Assembly: GCA_905221295.1 (NCBI GenBank)
Contig: CAJNCP010000007.1
Span: forward strand, 13,646-77,645
DNA length: 64,000 bases
Direction: 5' to 3'
Source of the DNA: a bacterium
GTDB lineage: Bacteria; Bacillota; Bacilli; Lactobacillales; Streptococcaceae
Shown here: piece after piece, positions 8,795-16,312 of the stretch
Layout: each line of letters begins with the position of its first letter
How positions within the stretch are numbered: position 1 is the first letter of the stretch
The notes under the pieces: model-generated
Told to the model about the DNA's origin: nothing
The model's database searches: none
Seen by the model: only the letters and a program-made list of their open reading frames with translations
Made by a program: the position numbers and the translations under genes

Positions 8795-8839
8795 GATAGA
8801 AGAAAAGTCCTTTTTGAGAGCATTTTCTTCTATCTTTTT
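8795..8839 (+). terminator. Terminator of rpmF-rpmG
   Basis: GATAGAAGAAAA and TTTTCTTCTATC form a 12-bp stem with a 16-base loop, followed by TTTTT. Confidence 0.75.
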
Positions 8840-8919
8840 CTTTGTAATCAAGAATATAAAATTCTTTAAAATCTTCGGGTTATAAAGAGATAGTTCCCAG
8901 CTCTTTTGAGTTGTCTTCA

Positions 8920-8947
8920 TTGACATTTTATCTCAATAGTGTATAAT
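8920..8947 (+). promoter_or_regulatory. SigA promoter of the glyoxalase-family gene
   Basis: TTGACA and TATAAT are both perfect and separated by 16 bases, about 40 bases upstream of the ATG at 8989. Confidence 0.75.
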
Positions 8948-8988
8948 TGATGTAATATATAGAGTTACAACAATAAGGAGACACCCCT

Positions 8989-9843
8989 ATGACTTACGCA
9001 TACCAAAGCCACATTTACCTAGCGGAGGCGGTTTTAAATGTCAAGGATTTGACGAGTCAAACGGCTTTTTATCACCAGATTATTGGCTTGGAGATTTTAT
9101 CCCAAACAGAGACAGAAGCGATTTTGGGACTTGGTCGAAAAGCCTTGGTTCACTTGATTCAGGCAGAAAAGTCTGGCGAAGTAAGGGAACATTATGGGCT
9201 CTACCATTTGGCGATTTTGTTGCCAACACGAAAAGCCTTGGCAGATGTTTTGAAACACCTAAGTGACTTGCGGATTCCTCTGGTTGGAGGTGCAGATCAT
9301 GGATACAGTGAGGCTATTTATCTAGAGGATTTGGAAGGAAATGGCATTGAACTCTACCGTGATAAGCCAGTGTCTTTATGGGATATTCGAGAAGATGGTC
9401 GCATTATCGGTGTGACCGAAGCCCTTGCGGCACAGGACATCTATGAGTTAGGAGAAAAGGTGGATCCCTTTATCCTAGCTGAAGGGACGAGAATGGGGCA
9501 TATCCATCTATCGGTGAAGGATAGCCACGCGGCGAGCCAGTTTTATCAAAAGGTGTTAGGACTAGAAGATAAATTTAGCATTCCTAGTGCCAGTTGGATA
9601 GCGGCTGGTCAGTACCATCACCACCTGGCTGTCAACGAATGGGCTGGAAAAGGGCTGGCTCCGCGTGAGCAAGGCTTGCCAGGCTTGGCCTATTATGTCC
9701 TTGAGGTCGAAAGCAAGGAAGAACTCTTGAACATCGTTCAGCAAGCACAAGAGCTAGAAGCTCGGATCAAGTGGTTAAATTCGAGTGAACTGGATCTTGT
9801 AGACCCAGATGGGATTGTGACTCGCATTCGCTTGGCACGATGA
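8989..9843 (+). CDS. VOC-superfamily (glyoxalase/extradiol dioxygenase-like) protein
   Basis: A 284-residue protein built from two vicinal-oxygen-chelate modules: one around residues 8-130 and one around 165-280. Candidate metal ligands include the His in HIHLSVKDS near residue 171 and the Glu in GNGIELYRD near 120. It resembles catechol-2,3-dioxygenase/CatE-like proteins of Firmicutes, but the substrate in streptococci is not established and no pathway partners are adjacent. It has its own promoter and terminator. GGAGA precedes the ATG. Confidence 0.8.
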   Translation: MTYAYQSHIYLAEAVLNVKDLTSQTAFYHQIIGLEILSQTETEAILGLGRKALVHLIQAEKSGEVREHYGLYHLAILLPTRKALADVLKHLSDLRIPLVGGADHGYSEAIYLEDLEGNGIELYRDKPVSLWDIREDGRIIGVTEALAAQDIYELGEKVDPFILAEGTRMGHIHLSVKDSHAASQFYQKVLGLEDKFSIPSASWIAAGQYHHHLAVNEWAGKGLAPREQGLPGLAYYVLEVESKEELLNIVQQAQELEARIKWLNSSELDLVDPDGIVTRIRLAR

Positions 9844-9885
9844 GACGAGGAAAACACGTCATTTATTTTAGAGACATAGGAAAAG

Positions 9886-9936
9886 GCGGACAAGCTCGCA
9901 TTCTGTTTTTATAATGCGGACTTGTCCGCTTTTTTA
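9886..9936 (+). terminator. Terminator of the glyoxalase-family gene
   Basis: GCGGACAAG and CTTGTCCGC pair across a long AT-rich loop and are followed by TTTTTT. It marks the boundary between the 8989-9843 gene and the accessory operon. Confidence 0.75.
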
Positions 9937-10008
9937 TGAAATGACGAAAGCTTTCTTGGCTCTGGCAAAGGCATTGGTCAGGGATATTTTCCCTTTTCTG
10001 GGGGTTCA

Positions 10009-10017
10009 TGCTATAAT
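10009..10017 (+). promoter_or_regulatory. Extended -10 promoter of the accessory membrane-protein operon
   Basis: TGCTATAAT is an ideal extended -10 element. The predicted transcript starts about 10024 and has an unusually long, structured leader of about 130 bases before the first gene at 10156. Confidence 0.65.
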
Positions 10018-10030
10018 ACTAATAAACTTT

Positions 10031-10106
10031 TCTTTCTCTAGGAAGGCAAACGCCGAAAATCGGCTAGAATACTGGCAATCGTCGTCACGATGCTTTTAAG
10101 AGAAAG
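10031..10106 (+). other. Structured 5' leader with three-way-junction potential
   Basis: CTTTCTCT (10032-10039) can pair with AGAGAAAG (10099-10106), closing two inner hairpins: GCCGA-aaa-TCGGC (10042-10054) and GCAATCGT with ACGATGC (10075-10093). It sits right after the extended -10 promoter and before a long membrane-protein operon. It does not match any riboswitch I can recall. The short reading frame through it (9914-10099) has no ribosome binding site and is not believed to be coding. Confidence 0.4.
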
Positions 10107-10155
10107 TAGAACTCTGTTTGAGTATCCGTATTGAGTTTAGGAGAGGGGAAATAAG

Positions 10156-10725
10156 ATGGACACAAGTGTAAAAAATTTAATCAGTATGGGCCCTCTGGAG
10201 GACTATTTTATCTATTATGATTTGGGGAATCAAGTATTCTACAGTGCAAAACAAGGCATGAATTATTCAGCCATTGCAGCCCCTATTGCAATCTATTCCT
10301 TGCAACGACTGTCAAAGTTGCTCAACCAAACCTTTGGAGATGTCTCCTCCCCTTTCAATCTGATTTTCTTTATCCTGATGTCTCTGTTTTTGGTTTTCGG
10401 GACCATTCTCCTTGCATCTACCCGACGCAACATGAAGACAGATAGATTTAGAAAAGTCCGGCTGACAAAAGCCAATATCAAAACACTTAGGAGAAAATCT
10501 AGGGCGTTGACAGTAGTTGGCTACATTTTTGTTTTAATAACGATTTTTTCAGCCTATCGTTATCTGGCTGTTTCTGATTTTCAATTTTTAATTATGTACA
10601 TGTTAGGGATTGGTATTCTTACATATATGGTCTATGATTTTCGGATGAAAACACGCAAACGACTGTTCAAAGAGCTGATGGAGACATTACAGGACGGTAG
10701 CCGAGGGAAAGAGGGAGAAATGTAA
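10156..10725 (+). CDS. Membrane protein of unknown function, first gene of the accessory operon
   Basis: A 189-residue protein with about four hydrophobic segments (around residues 40-55, 68-88, 120-138, 145-163) and a basic loop RKVRLTKANIKTLRRKSR between the second and third. GGAGAGGGG precedes the ATG. It begins a plus-strand run of seven unfamiliar membrane or lipoprotein genes plus one remnant that ends at 15816. I recognise no domain. A role with the downstream membrane proteins is inferred only from position. Confidence 0.7.
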   Translation: MDTSVKNLISMGPLEDYFIYYDLGNQVFYSAKQGMNYSAIAAPIAIYSLQRLSKLLNQTFGDVSSPFNLIFFILMSLFLVFGTILLASTRRNMKTDRFRKVRLTKANIKTLRRKSRALTVVGYIFVLITIFSAYRYLAVSDFQFLIMYMLGIGILTYMVYDFRMKTRKRLFKELMETLQDGSRGKEGEM

Positions 10726-10779
10726 GATGAGAAAAATCATTTATATAGGCCAAGGGAAGAGAAATAAGTGGAGGATAAG

Positions 10780-11445
10780 ATGAAAGAAAAGTATGTTGAG
10801 TTTTTAAATATGGCAGTTGTGGATACTAGTCCTATAAAGCATTTTGATTATATAAGAGCTTTTGCAATGGAGATTGTTTTTACTTTACTAATATTTATAG
10901 TATCTATTTTTATAAAAGGTGAGATGCATGATGTGAGTATGATTATCTTTTACATTACTATTTATCATGCAGTAGCTTTATTGTCCATGTTCTTGCTATT
11001 CCAAAAATTTTCCAAATCAAAATTCTTGCAATTGCTTCCAGCTAGTTCTATTTTGATTTCTCATGTTGAGTTTCTCTTCTGGGGATCTCTATTTTTGGGG
11101 AAGAACTACTGGTCTGTCTTCATGGTATTGATTGGCCTAAGCCTTATTTTCCAACTACTCACCTTAGTTTATCAGTTGTTAATTGTCCCTAAAGCTAAGA
11201 AATTACCACAGGGTGAGTATAGGAAGAATCTTTTATTTCTTCCTTCTGTCATTTGCCTATTGATTTCAGCAATTGTAGTAGTTATAGCACGTTTATTTAT
11301 GTTGTCAGGAATATATATAGTTTCTTCCCTCGTCGCAGGGAGCATAGCCTGCCTTCCCTTCTATTGGCTTGAGTATGCACGAGTATTCACAGGTTGGAGA
11401 AAGAAAAGCACCAATAACTTTATTTATAGAGGCACAATAAAATGA
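10780..11445 (+). CDS. Six-helix membrane protein, tandem copy 1
   Basis: A 221-residue protein with about six transmembrane helices and a basic C-terminal tail (FTGWRKKSTNNFIYRG). The ATG at 10780 is chosen over a GTG four codons earlier because GGAGG is correctly spaced and copy 2 starts at the same residue. It is nearly the same length and sequence as the next gene. The best conserved parts are the N-terminus and the FLFWGSLFLG, YWSVFMVLI and LLIVPKAK segments. The layout resembles small ABC-2-like permeases without an ATPase, but I cannot assign a family. Confidence 0.75.
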   Translation: MKEKYVEFLNMAVVDTSPIKHFDYIRAFAMEIVFTLLIFIVSIFIKGEMHDVSMIIFYITIYHAVALLSMFLLFQKFSKSKFLQLLPASSILISHVEFLFWGSLFLGKNYWSVFMVLIGLSLIFQLLTLVYQLLIVPKAKKLPQGEYRKNLLFLPSVICLLISAIVVVIARLFMLSGIYIVSSLVAGSIACLPFYWLEYARVFTGWRKKSTNNFIYRGTIK

Positions 11446-11494
11446 AATTAGTGAGAATGGCTAGTAGTAGCATAATTCATGCTAGGAGGATAAG

Positions 11495-12160
11495 ATGAAA
11501 GAAAAGTATGTTGAGTTTTTGAATATGGCAGTTGTGGATACTAGACCTATAAAAAACTCTGATTTTTTAAAGTCATTTGCAATTGAAGTTATGTTTGCTT
11601 TGCTGATATTTATAGTGTCTATTTTTATAGAAGGTGAGATACATGATGTAAGTATGAATATCTTTCACATTGTCATTTATCATCTATCGGCTTTGTTATT
11701 CATGTTCTTGCTATTTCAAAAGTTTTCCAAATCAAAATTATTGCAAATATTTCCGGCTACGTCTGTGTTAATTTTTCACATTGAATTTCTTTTCTGGGGA
11801 TCTCTATTTTTGGGAGATGACTACTGGTCTGTCTTCATGGTATTGATTAGCCTAAGCCTTATTTTTCAGCTACTAACCTTTGTTTACCAGTTATTAATTG
11901 TCCCTAAAGCTAAGACATTACCATCTGGAGAGTTCAGGAAGACAATGTTACATATCCCTTCTGTTATTGTTATTTGTTCAGCAGCAATTGTAGTAGTTAT
12001 AGCACGTTTGTTTATGTTGCCGGCGGTATATGTTGTTACTAGTCTTGTGGCAGTAAGTATTGGATGTATTCCCTTCTATTGGTTTGAGTATGCACGAGTA
12101 TTCACCGGTTGGAAAAAGAAAAGCACGAATAACTTTATTTATAGAGGAGAAATAAAATGA
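11495..12160 (+). CDS. Six-helix membrane protein, tandem copy 2
   Basis: A 221-residue paralogue of the preceding gene, exactly the same length and lying 715 bases downstream. Differences are mostly conservative changes inside the hydrophobic helices; loop residues such as LIVPKAK and YARVFTGW are kept. AGGAGG precedes the ATG. Two intact diverged copies argue that both are, or recently were, functional. Function unknown; no homologous domain is recognised. Confidence 0.75.
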   Translation: MKEKYVEFLNMAVVDTRPIKNSDFLKSFAIEVMFALLIFIVSIFIEGEIHDVSMNIFHIVIYHLSALLFMFLLFQKFSKSKLLQIFPATSVLIFHIEFLFWGSLFLGDDYWSVFMVLISLSLIFQLLTFVYQLLIVPKAKTLPSGEFRKTMLHIPSVIVICSAAIVVVIARLFMLPAVYVVTSLVAVSIGCIPFYWFEYARVFTGWKKKSTNNFIYRGEIK

Positions 12161-12209
12161 AATTAGATATCATAGCTAGTAGTAGCATAGCTCGTGCTAG
12201 GAGGATAAG

Positions 12210-12287
12210 ATGAAAGAAAAGTATGTTGAGTTTTTAAATATGGCAGTTGTGGATACTAGTCCTATAAAGCGTTTTGATATTATATAA
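12210..12287 (+). pseudogene. Truncated third copy of the tandem membrane-protein gene
   Basis: It has the same AGGAGGATAAG leader and starts MKEKYVEFLNMAVVDTSPIK, then RFDII and a stop after 25 codons. Its sequence is closer to copy 1 (TSPIKHFDYI) than to copy 2 (TRPIKNSDFL); one extra base near 12280 shifts the frame before homology ends. It could still be translated as a 25-residue peptide, but is best read as a duplication remnant. Confidence 0.8.
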
Positions 12288-12307
12288 ATCACTGATGAGG
12301 GAAGATA

Positions 12308-13357
12308 ATGAAAAAAATAATGAAATCAAAATTAGTTCAAGTCCTACTTCTTGCATTCACTATCATAGGACTATACTTTGCTTATCAGATATATCGTAGG
12401 CATGAACTTACTCAGTTTGTCATGTGGAGTCCAAGAGCTAAAATTGTAAGTTATGAATTTATGGATGATAACAAGGCAGTAGCGATTGAGTGGGATAATG
12501 AGTCGGAGTTAAAAGATGCGGAAGAGGCTAAGAAATATGATTCGCGTGTCAATGTAGAAAGAATGACGAGAGTTAATGGAGAACGCTATATCATCCAACA
12601 AAGTTATAAGTTAAAATCAGCCACGTATAAGTATTGGATTCTAGAAGAGGATGCGGTGCCATATTTGAAAAGTAATATTCCAGAGCAGGGAGAGTACTGG
12701 TTGTTAGACGTCTATGATACGAAAGATGGGACAATCAAACAAAAAACCTATGATGTATTTCAGATGGTGAGGGAATATAATAAGGATTATATTCCAAGAA
12801 GGGTTCGCAGAGTTAATTATTTCTTGTATACGGAACAGGGGAAAACTTACTTACCAATTAGTATGGCTATTGGCCAACAGCCAGAATCAAAAACTGAAAC
12901 TGGGCTTATTGATATAGAGGAAGGAAAGATAATAGCAGCTACTCCATCTGGTAAAACTTCCAAAGATCTTTATAACGATGAGAAAGGATCATACAAACCA
13001 AAATTAGAAGATATTCTTATTTCGAATCATAAATTTTCAAACGAAAAGTTTGCCTTTGTCTTATCTCTTTTTAGTTTTAAAAAACCAGTAGAAAACTCCC
13101 AATATCCGTCCTTGGCAAGCAAGTATCCAAAGGAATTTGATATGTTGAGTAAAGGGTTATTATCGGAATTATATTTCCTTGGAAAAGAAGATGTTCGTTT
13201 TAAAATCTCTTTCTTAAAGCTAGTTCTTCCAGAAGGTACCAATATCTTCAAGGATATCACTATTCCAGCAGCTAGTTCGAAAGATGGACAGGAACATTTG
13301 GTTCAAAGCGAAGAAGAGTTCTTACAATATTATAAATCCAGCACGGAGGAAGAATAA
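12308..13357 (+). CDS. Membrane-anchored extracytoplasmic protein of unknown function
   Basis: A 349-residue protein with one N-terminal hydrophobic segment (residues 9-26) after a basic start, then a long hydrophilic, mostly charged domain expected outside the membrane. There is no lipobox cysteine and no LPxTG, so it is likely a signal-anchor protein. Its ATG follows the stop of the truncated copy by 20 bases, with GAGGGAAG upstream. It lies within the accessory run and is followed by a lipoprotein gene. No known domain is recognised. Confidence 0.7.
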   Translation: MKKIMKSKLVQVLLLAFTIIGLYFAYQIYRRHELTQFVMWSPRAKIVSYEFMDDNKAVAIEWDNESELKDAEEAKKYDSRVNVERMTRVNGERYIIQQSYKLKSATYKYWILEEDAVPYLKSNIPEQGEYWLLDVYDTKDGTIKQKTYDVFQMVREYNKDYIPRRVRRVNYFLYTEQGKTYLPISMAIGQQPESKTETGLIDIEEGKIIAATPSGKTSKDLYNDEKGSYKPKLEDILISNHKFSNEKFAFVLSLFSFKKPVENSQYPSLASKYPKEFDMLSKGLLSELYFLGKEDVRFKISFLKLVLPEGTNIFKDITIPAASSKDGQEHLVQSEEEFLQYYKSSTEEE

Positions 13358-13431
13358 TGGGACAAAAGCATTTTTCTTATATTACTGTAGATATTGATAG
13401 TTGACATTGAATTTTAAATGGGGAGGAAAAA

Positions 13432-13953
13432 ATGAAGAAGTTATTTGTTATCATTTTGTTATTGGTTCTTGGAGCTTGCTCTAATGGAAAGGAAGCAGGG
13501 GTAACAGAGAAAAGTACACGCGAGACAGTTGTAAATAAAGAGAAAGAATTGAAATTTGTAGTAGCACCACAATATGAAGGCCAAACGTCAGATTTAATTG
13601 AACTTGGTAAAAAATTGACCAAAGAACATCCAGAAATTGGAAGTAAGGGAAGTATGGCTATCTACTTTACAGGAGCAGTTTCAGATGGTAGGGCAGCACT
13701 AATGCTCGTCAATAAAACTGATGTAGATATCAAAAAAGATTTGGAGTTTTCACTGAGCTGGTCCTATGATGGCAAGACCATTTTTGATAATCAAAAGATT
13801 AGCTATACTATCAAGGATAGTGGTGAGTTACCTTCTTACACAACTACATTAATTTTGTTACCACTTAATTCAGAACAATTGGAGCTTGTTGATTCGATGT
13901 CAGATCCATCTAAGATGACACTTTCAATGTCCGATGTGAAGAGCGTAGAATAA
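13432..13953 (+). CDS. Lipoprotein of unknown function
   Basis: A 173-residue protein with a classic lipoprotein signal: MKKLFVIILLLVLGACSNG, lipobox LGAC with Cys at residue 16. The mature part contains a Thr/Glu/Lys-rich linker and then a probable beta-rich domain (around residues 70-170). GGGGAGG precedes the ATG. It would be lipid-anchored on the outer face of the membrane. The domain reminds me of short immunity-like or DUF5067-like streptococcal lipoproteins, but I cannot assign it. Confidence 0.75.
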   Translation: MKKLFVIILLLVLGACSNGKEAGVTEKSTRETVVNKEKELKFVVAPQYEGQTSDLIELGKKLTKEHPEIGSKGSMAIYFTGAVSDGRAALMLVNKTDVDIKKDLEFSLSWSYDGKTIFDNQKISYTIKDSGELPSYTTTLILLPLNSEQLELVDSMSDPSKMTLSMSDVKSVE

Positions 13954-13967
13954 GATAGGAGTTGAAT

Positions 13968-14510
13968 GTGACAACAGAAACCATTTTATTTTTATTTGCT
14001 ACCATCGTCATTCTTTTATCCTTGATCTTTTTATCTGGTACATATCTCTACCTTTATTTTCGGGATAAAAAGATGGTACACCTTGCCAAATCGTCTGTTA
14101 AGGGAACGGTTGTGGGCTATAGTAATTTTCAGGCTGGGAATCCTCCGATTGTTGAATATACGGTTAACGGAACTACTTATAGCAAGCCATTACGATATTT
14201 TATAATCAGAACGGTTTCGCTTCCATGGGGGCCTATAAGTACATCTGATAACTTTACAAGAGAGGATATGTTGGCAAATTCCCTAACCTTTTATCGTAAT
14301 TCTTTTATATCGTTTAATAACTTAATGCGAACGCATTTCCCAGTCTATTCGAAGATGACGGTATGGTATGATCCTGAAAAACCAAACAGGGCTTATGTGG
14401 AACGATACTGTGGAATCAACAAACTTTATAAATTATTAGGCGTCGGTAGTGCTATATTGTTAATCATGGTCTACGCCGTTGTAGTGCTTGCTTATTTGTT
14501 AAAGAGGTGA
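13968..14510 (+). CDS. DUF3592-like membrane protein, paralogue 1
   Basis: A 180-residue protein with an N-terminal helix (residues 5-30), a beta-rich extracytoplasmic region with VKGTVVGYSNFQAGNPPIVEYTVNG (a DUF3592-like pattern) and a C-terminal helix (155-177). The GTG at 13968 is chosen: AGGAG lies 6 bases upstream, and the resulting start MTTETI aligns with MTKEVI of the paralogue at 15265. A TTG at 13962 would abut the ribosome binding site. Residues PWGPISTSDNFTREDMLA to VWYDPEKPNRAYVERY are shared with the paralogue. Function unknown. Confidence 0.75.
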   Translation: MTTETILFLFATIVILLSLIFLSGTYLYLYFRDKKMVHLAKSSVKGTVVGYSNFQAGNPPIVEYTVNGTTYSKPLRYFIIRTVSLPWGPISTSDNFTREDMLANSLTFYRNSFISFNNLMRTHFPVYSKMTVWYDPEKPNRAYVERYCGINKLYKLLGVGSAILLIMVYAVVVLAYLLKR

Positions 14511-14523
14511 GGTAATCCACATA

Positions 14524-15186
14524 ATGTCACAAGAGAGATATTTGCAGATCAAAAAAGAGCATCAAGTTCGTAAGTTTGTGGGGCGTTTCCTCTTCATTCT
14601 TCTCGCTATACTCGATGTTCTACTGGTATCAAGTCATTCCAATTATGTCCCGCTTGTAACGGTGGCTATGGTAACGATTGTGCCTTTTAATCATTTTCTA
14701 CTTGGTCCTCTTAGGAGACAGAAAAAAGCCATAGAAAAAGAGCATCCAGAATGGAAAATACTCAGTACAAAGGGAGTAAAGGTTCCCTCGGCTGAAGCTA
14801 ATAAAAGAACCTTGGCTGGCATTGGGATCTTGATAGCCTTGCTGCTGTCTTTTGGGCTATTCTATAAACCTGTGAAACAGCCGAACGTCCAAGTAAACAA
14901 GCCGCCTAAGGTTGATTCTAAAGTGGCTGAAACGTCCAAGCCTTCTGAGTCTGAGTCATCCAGCTCCTTTGAGATGAAAGAATCCAGTTCCTCAGAGTCG
15001 AAATCCTCGTCTTCGACTGAACAAGGTTCTAAAACCGAAAGTTCAGAAACACGGCCGTCAAAAAGCGAGTCCAATAATTCTTATTATCAGATTCCAGGAC
15101 TTACTGACGAACAGGTGAGAGATATCGTATCGAAATCGGTGAAAGATTTGAAAGAACAAGAGTCAAAAGAAAAATCCGAGGAGTAG
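14524..15186 (+). CDS. Membrane protein with Ser/Glu-rich low-complexity stalk
   Basis: A 220-residue protein. A basic start is followed by two hydrophobic segments (about residues 20-55), a cytoplasmic-like loop (60-95), a third helix (98-115), and then a long Ser/Glu/Lys-rich region (residues about 130-185) ending in a short helix-forming tail LTDEQVRDIVSKSVKDL. The low-complexity part looks like an extracellular or wall-spanning stalk. It lies between the two DUF3592-like paralogues. No family recognised. Confidence 0.7.
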   Translation: MSQERYLQIKKEHQVRKFVGRFLFILLAILDVLLVSSHSNYVPLVTVAMVTIVPFNHFLLGPLRRQKKAIEKEHPEWKILSTKGVKVPSAEANKRTLAGIGILIALLLSFGLFYKPVKQPNVQVNKPPKVDSKVAETSKPSESESSSSFEMKESSSSESKSSSSTEQGSKTESSETRPSKSESNNSYYQIPGLTDEQVRDIVSKSVKDLKEQESKEKSEE

Positions 15187-15264
15187 ATTCGAGGGATTCG
15201 ATACCGATTCTGAACGAGTTCCTTCTTTGAGATTTCACTCTATAGAACAACAGGAGGAGTTCAT

Positions 15265-15816
15265 ATGACTAAAGAAGTGATTGGTTTGATAGTTGGGACA
15301 GTCGTCACTCTGCTATCTTTTGTATTTGTATGTGGGACCTTTCTCTACCTTTCTCTACCTCTATCTCCGAGATCAGAAGTTGTCCGCCTTGCCCAGTCAT
15401 CTGTACAGGGAACGGTTGTCGGCTATAGTCGTTTTCGTGAGGGTTATCCACCTATCGTCGAATACACGGTGGATGGGCTTACTTATAAGAAAACCTTGCA
15501 GTATTTTATGATCAAAACGGTCACGACTCCGTGGGGTCCTACTAAAGTTTCAAATGATTATACAAGAGAAGAAATGCTGGCGCCATCGATCACTCGCTAC
15601 AGCAACTCCTTTGTTTCCTTTGATAGCTTGATGCAGACCCATTTCCCCCTTCATTCGGAGTTAACGGTTTGGTATGATCCAGATAAGCCGACCAGGGCCT
15701 ATGTCGAACGCTATAGCGGGATGGACAAGTTTTATAAGTGGTTCGGTATCGGATTTGGACTGGCTCTAGTCCTAGTCTATGGGATAGTGATCCTAGCCTT
15801 TTTGTCCAAGATATAA
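15265..15816 (+). CDS. DUF3592-like membrane protein, paralogue 2, with an internal frame excursion
   Basis: A 183-residue paralogue of the 13968-14510 protein, with the same helix-beta-helix layout and conserved VQGTVVGYSRF, PIVEYTVDG, PWGPTKVSND and VWYDPDKPTRAYVERY. GGAGG precedes the ATG. Residues about 30-40 (LSLPLSPRSE) do not match the paralogue, but the +1 frame there does. A tandem duplication of TTCTCTACCT (15341-15360) shifts the frame, and a missing base near 15382 restores it. The net is three extra residues (183 against 180). Confidence 0.75.
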   Translation: MTKEVIGLIVGTVVTLLSFVFVCGTFLYLSLPLSPRSEVVRLAQSSVQGTVVGYSRFREGYPPIVEYTVDGLTYKKTLQYFMIKTVTTPWGPTKVSNDYTREEMLAPSITRYSNSFVSFDSLMQTHFPLHSELTVWYDPDKPTRAYVERYSGMDKFYKWFGIGFGLALVLVYGIVILAFLSKI

Positions 15817-16012
15817 GGCATAACTAATCGGATACTTGATTTCCCGATCGTGCTTCAAGGAGAACAGCCTTTGTTCTCCTTTTTCCTGTTCAGCAATCTT
15901 TTCTATCCAGTACAAAGAAAAGGTTGTCTCCTACAAAGACAGATAGGATGAGAATTTTGACAAAGAACCTTATTCGAGATATAATGAAGAAAAAGTGACC
16001 AAGGATAAATCA

Positions 16013-16270
16013 ATGACAAACTCAAAGTATATAACACGCCTGAAACGTTCAGAGGGCCAGTTGCGCGGGATTCAAAAGATGATCGATGAAAATCGTGACT
16101 GCGCAGATATCATTACTCAGTTGACAGCAGTGCGCTCCAGTGTCGAGCGCGTGATTGAGATGATGATTACCGAAAATCTCACTGCTTGCATCAACCAACC
16201 GCTAGACGACCCTGAGGCTCAAAAGGAACGCTTGGAAAAGGCTGTTCAGTACCTAATCAAACGAAAATAA
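16013..16270 (+). CDS. CsoR/RcnR-family regulator, CstR-like
   Basis: An 85-residue all-helical DNA-binding protein of the DUF156 family; TRLKRSEGQLRGIQKMIDE is the typical start. The first ligand Cys is in NRDCADII (near residue 31) and the last is in ENLTAC (near 60). The His usual in copper-sensing CsoR is Asn here (N at four residues before the Cys). A Cys-Asn-Cys set is what I recall for persulfide-sensing CstR. The ATG at 16013 has AAGGAT 6 bases before; a GTG at 15995 lacks a site. Confidence 0.85.
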   Translation: MTNSKYITRLKRSEGQLRGIQKMIDENRDCADIITQLTAVRSSVERVIEMMITENLTACINQPLDDPEAQKERLEKAVQYLIKRK

Positions 16271-16312
16271 CCCACTTTTGGGGGCTATCAAATTGATAAA
16301 GGAGGCTAGAAG

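Larger units (their letters stand above)
10770..12287 (+). repeat. Tandem gene duplication, period exactly 715 bp, two full copies and a truncated third
   Basis: Starts at ATG 10780, 11495 and 12210 are each 715 bases apart. Each copy carries the same GGAGGATAAG leader and opens MKEKYVEFLNMAVVDT. The spacer before copies two and three also repeats: GCTAGTAGTAGCATA followed by TGCTAGGAGG. The third copy stops matching after about 78 bases. Confidence 0.9.

Noticed and set aside
8795..8834. Long inverted repeat after rpmG as a possible MITE
   Set aside because: Best explained as a terminator: 12-bp stem followed by TTTTT directly after the operon.
9914..10099. 61-codon plus-strand frame before the accessory operon
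   Set aside because: No ribosome binding site, it spans the upstream terminator and the promoter, and it covers the structured leader.
15293..15511. 72-codon frame overlapping the second DUF3592-like gene
   Set aside because: Only a short part (FLYLYLRDQK) is meaningful, and it is the ancestral frame exposed by the compensated frameshift, not a separate gene.
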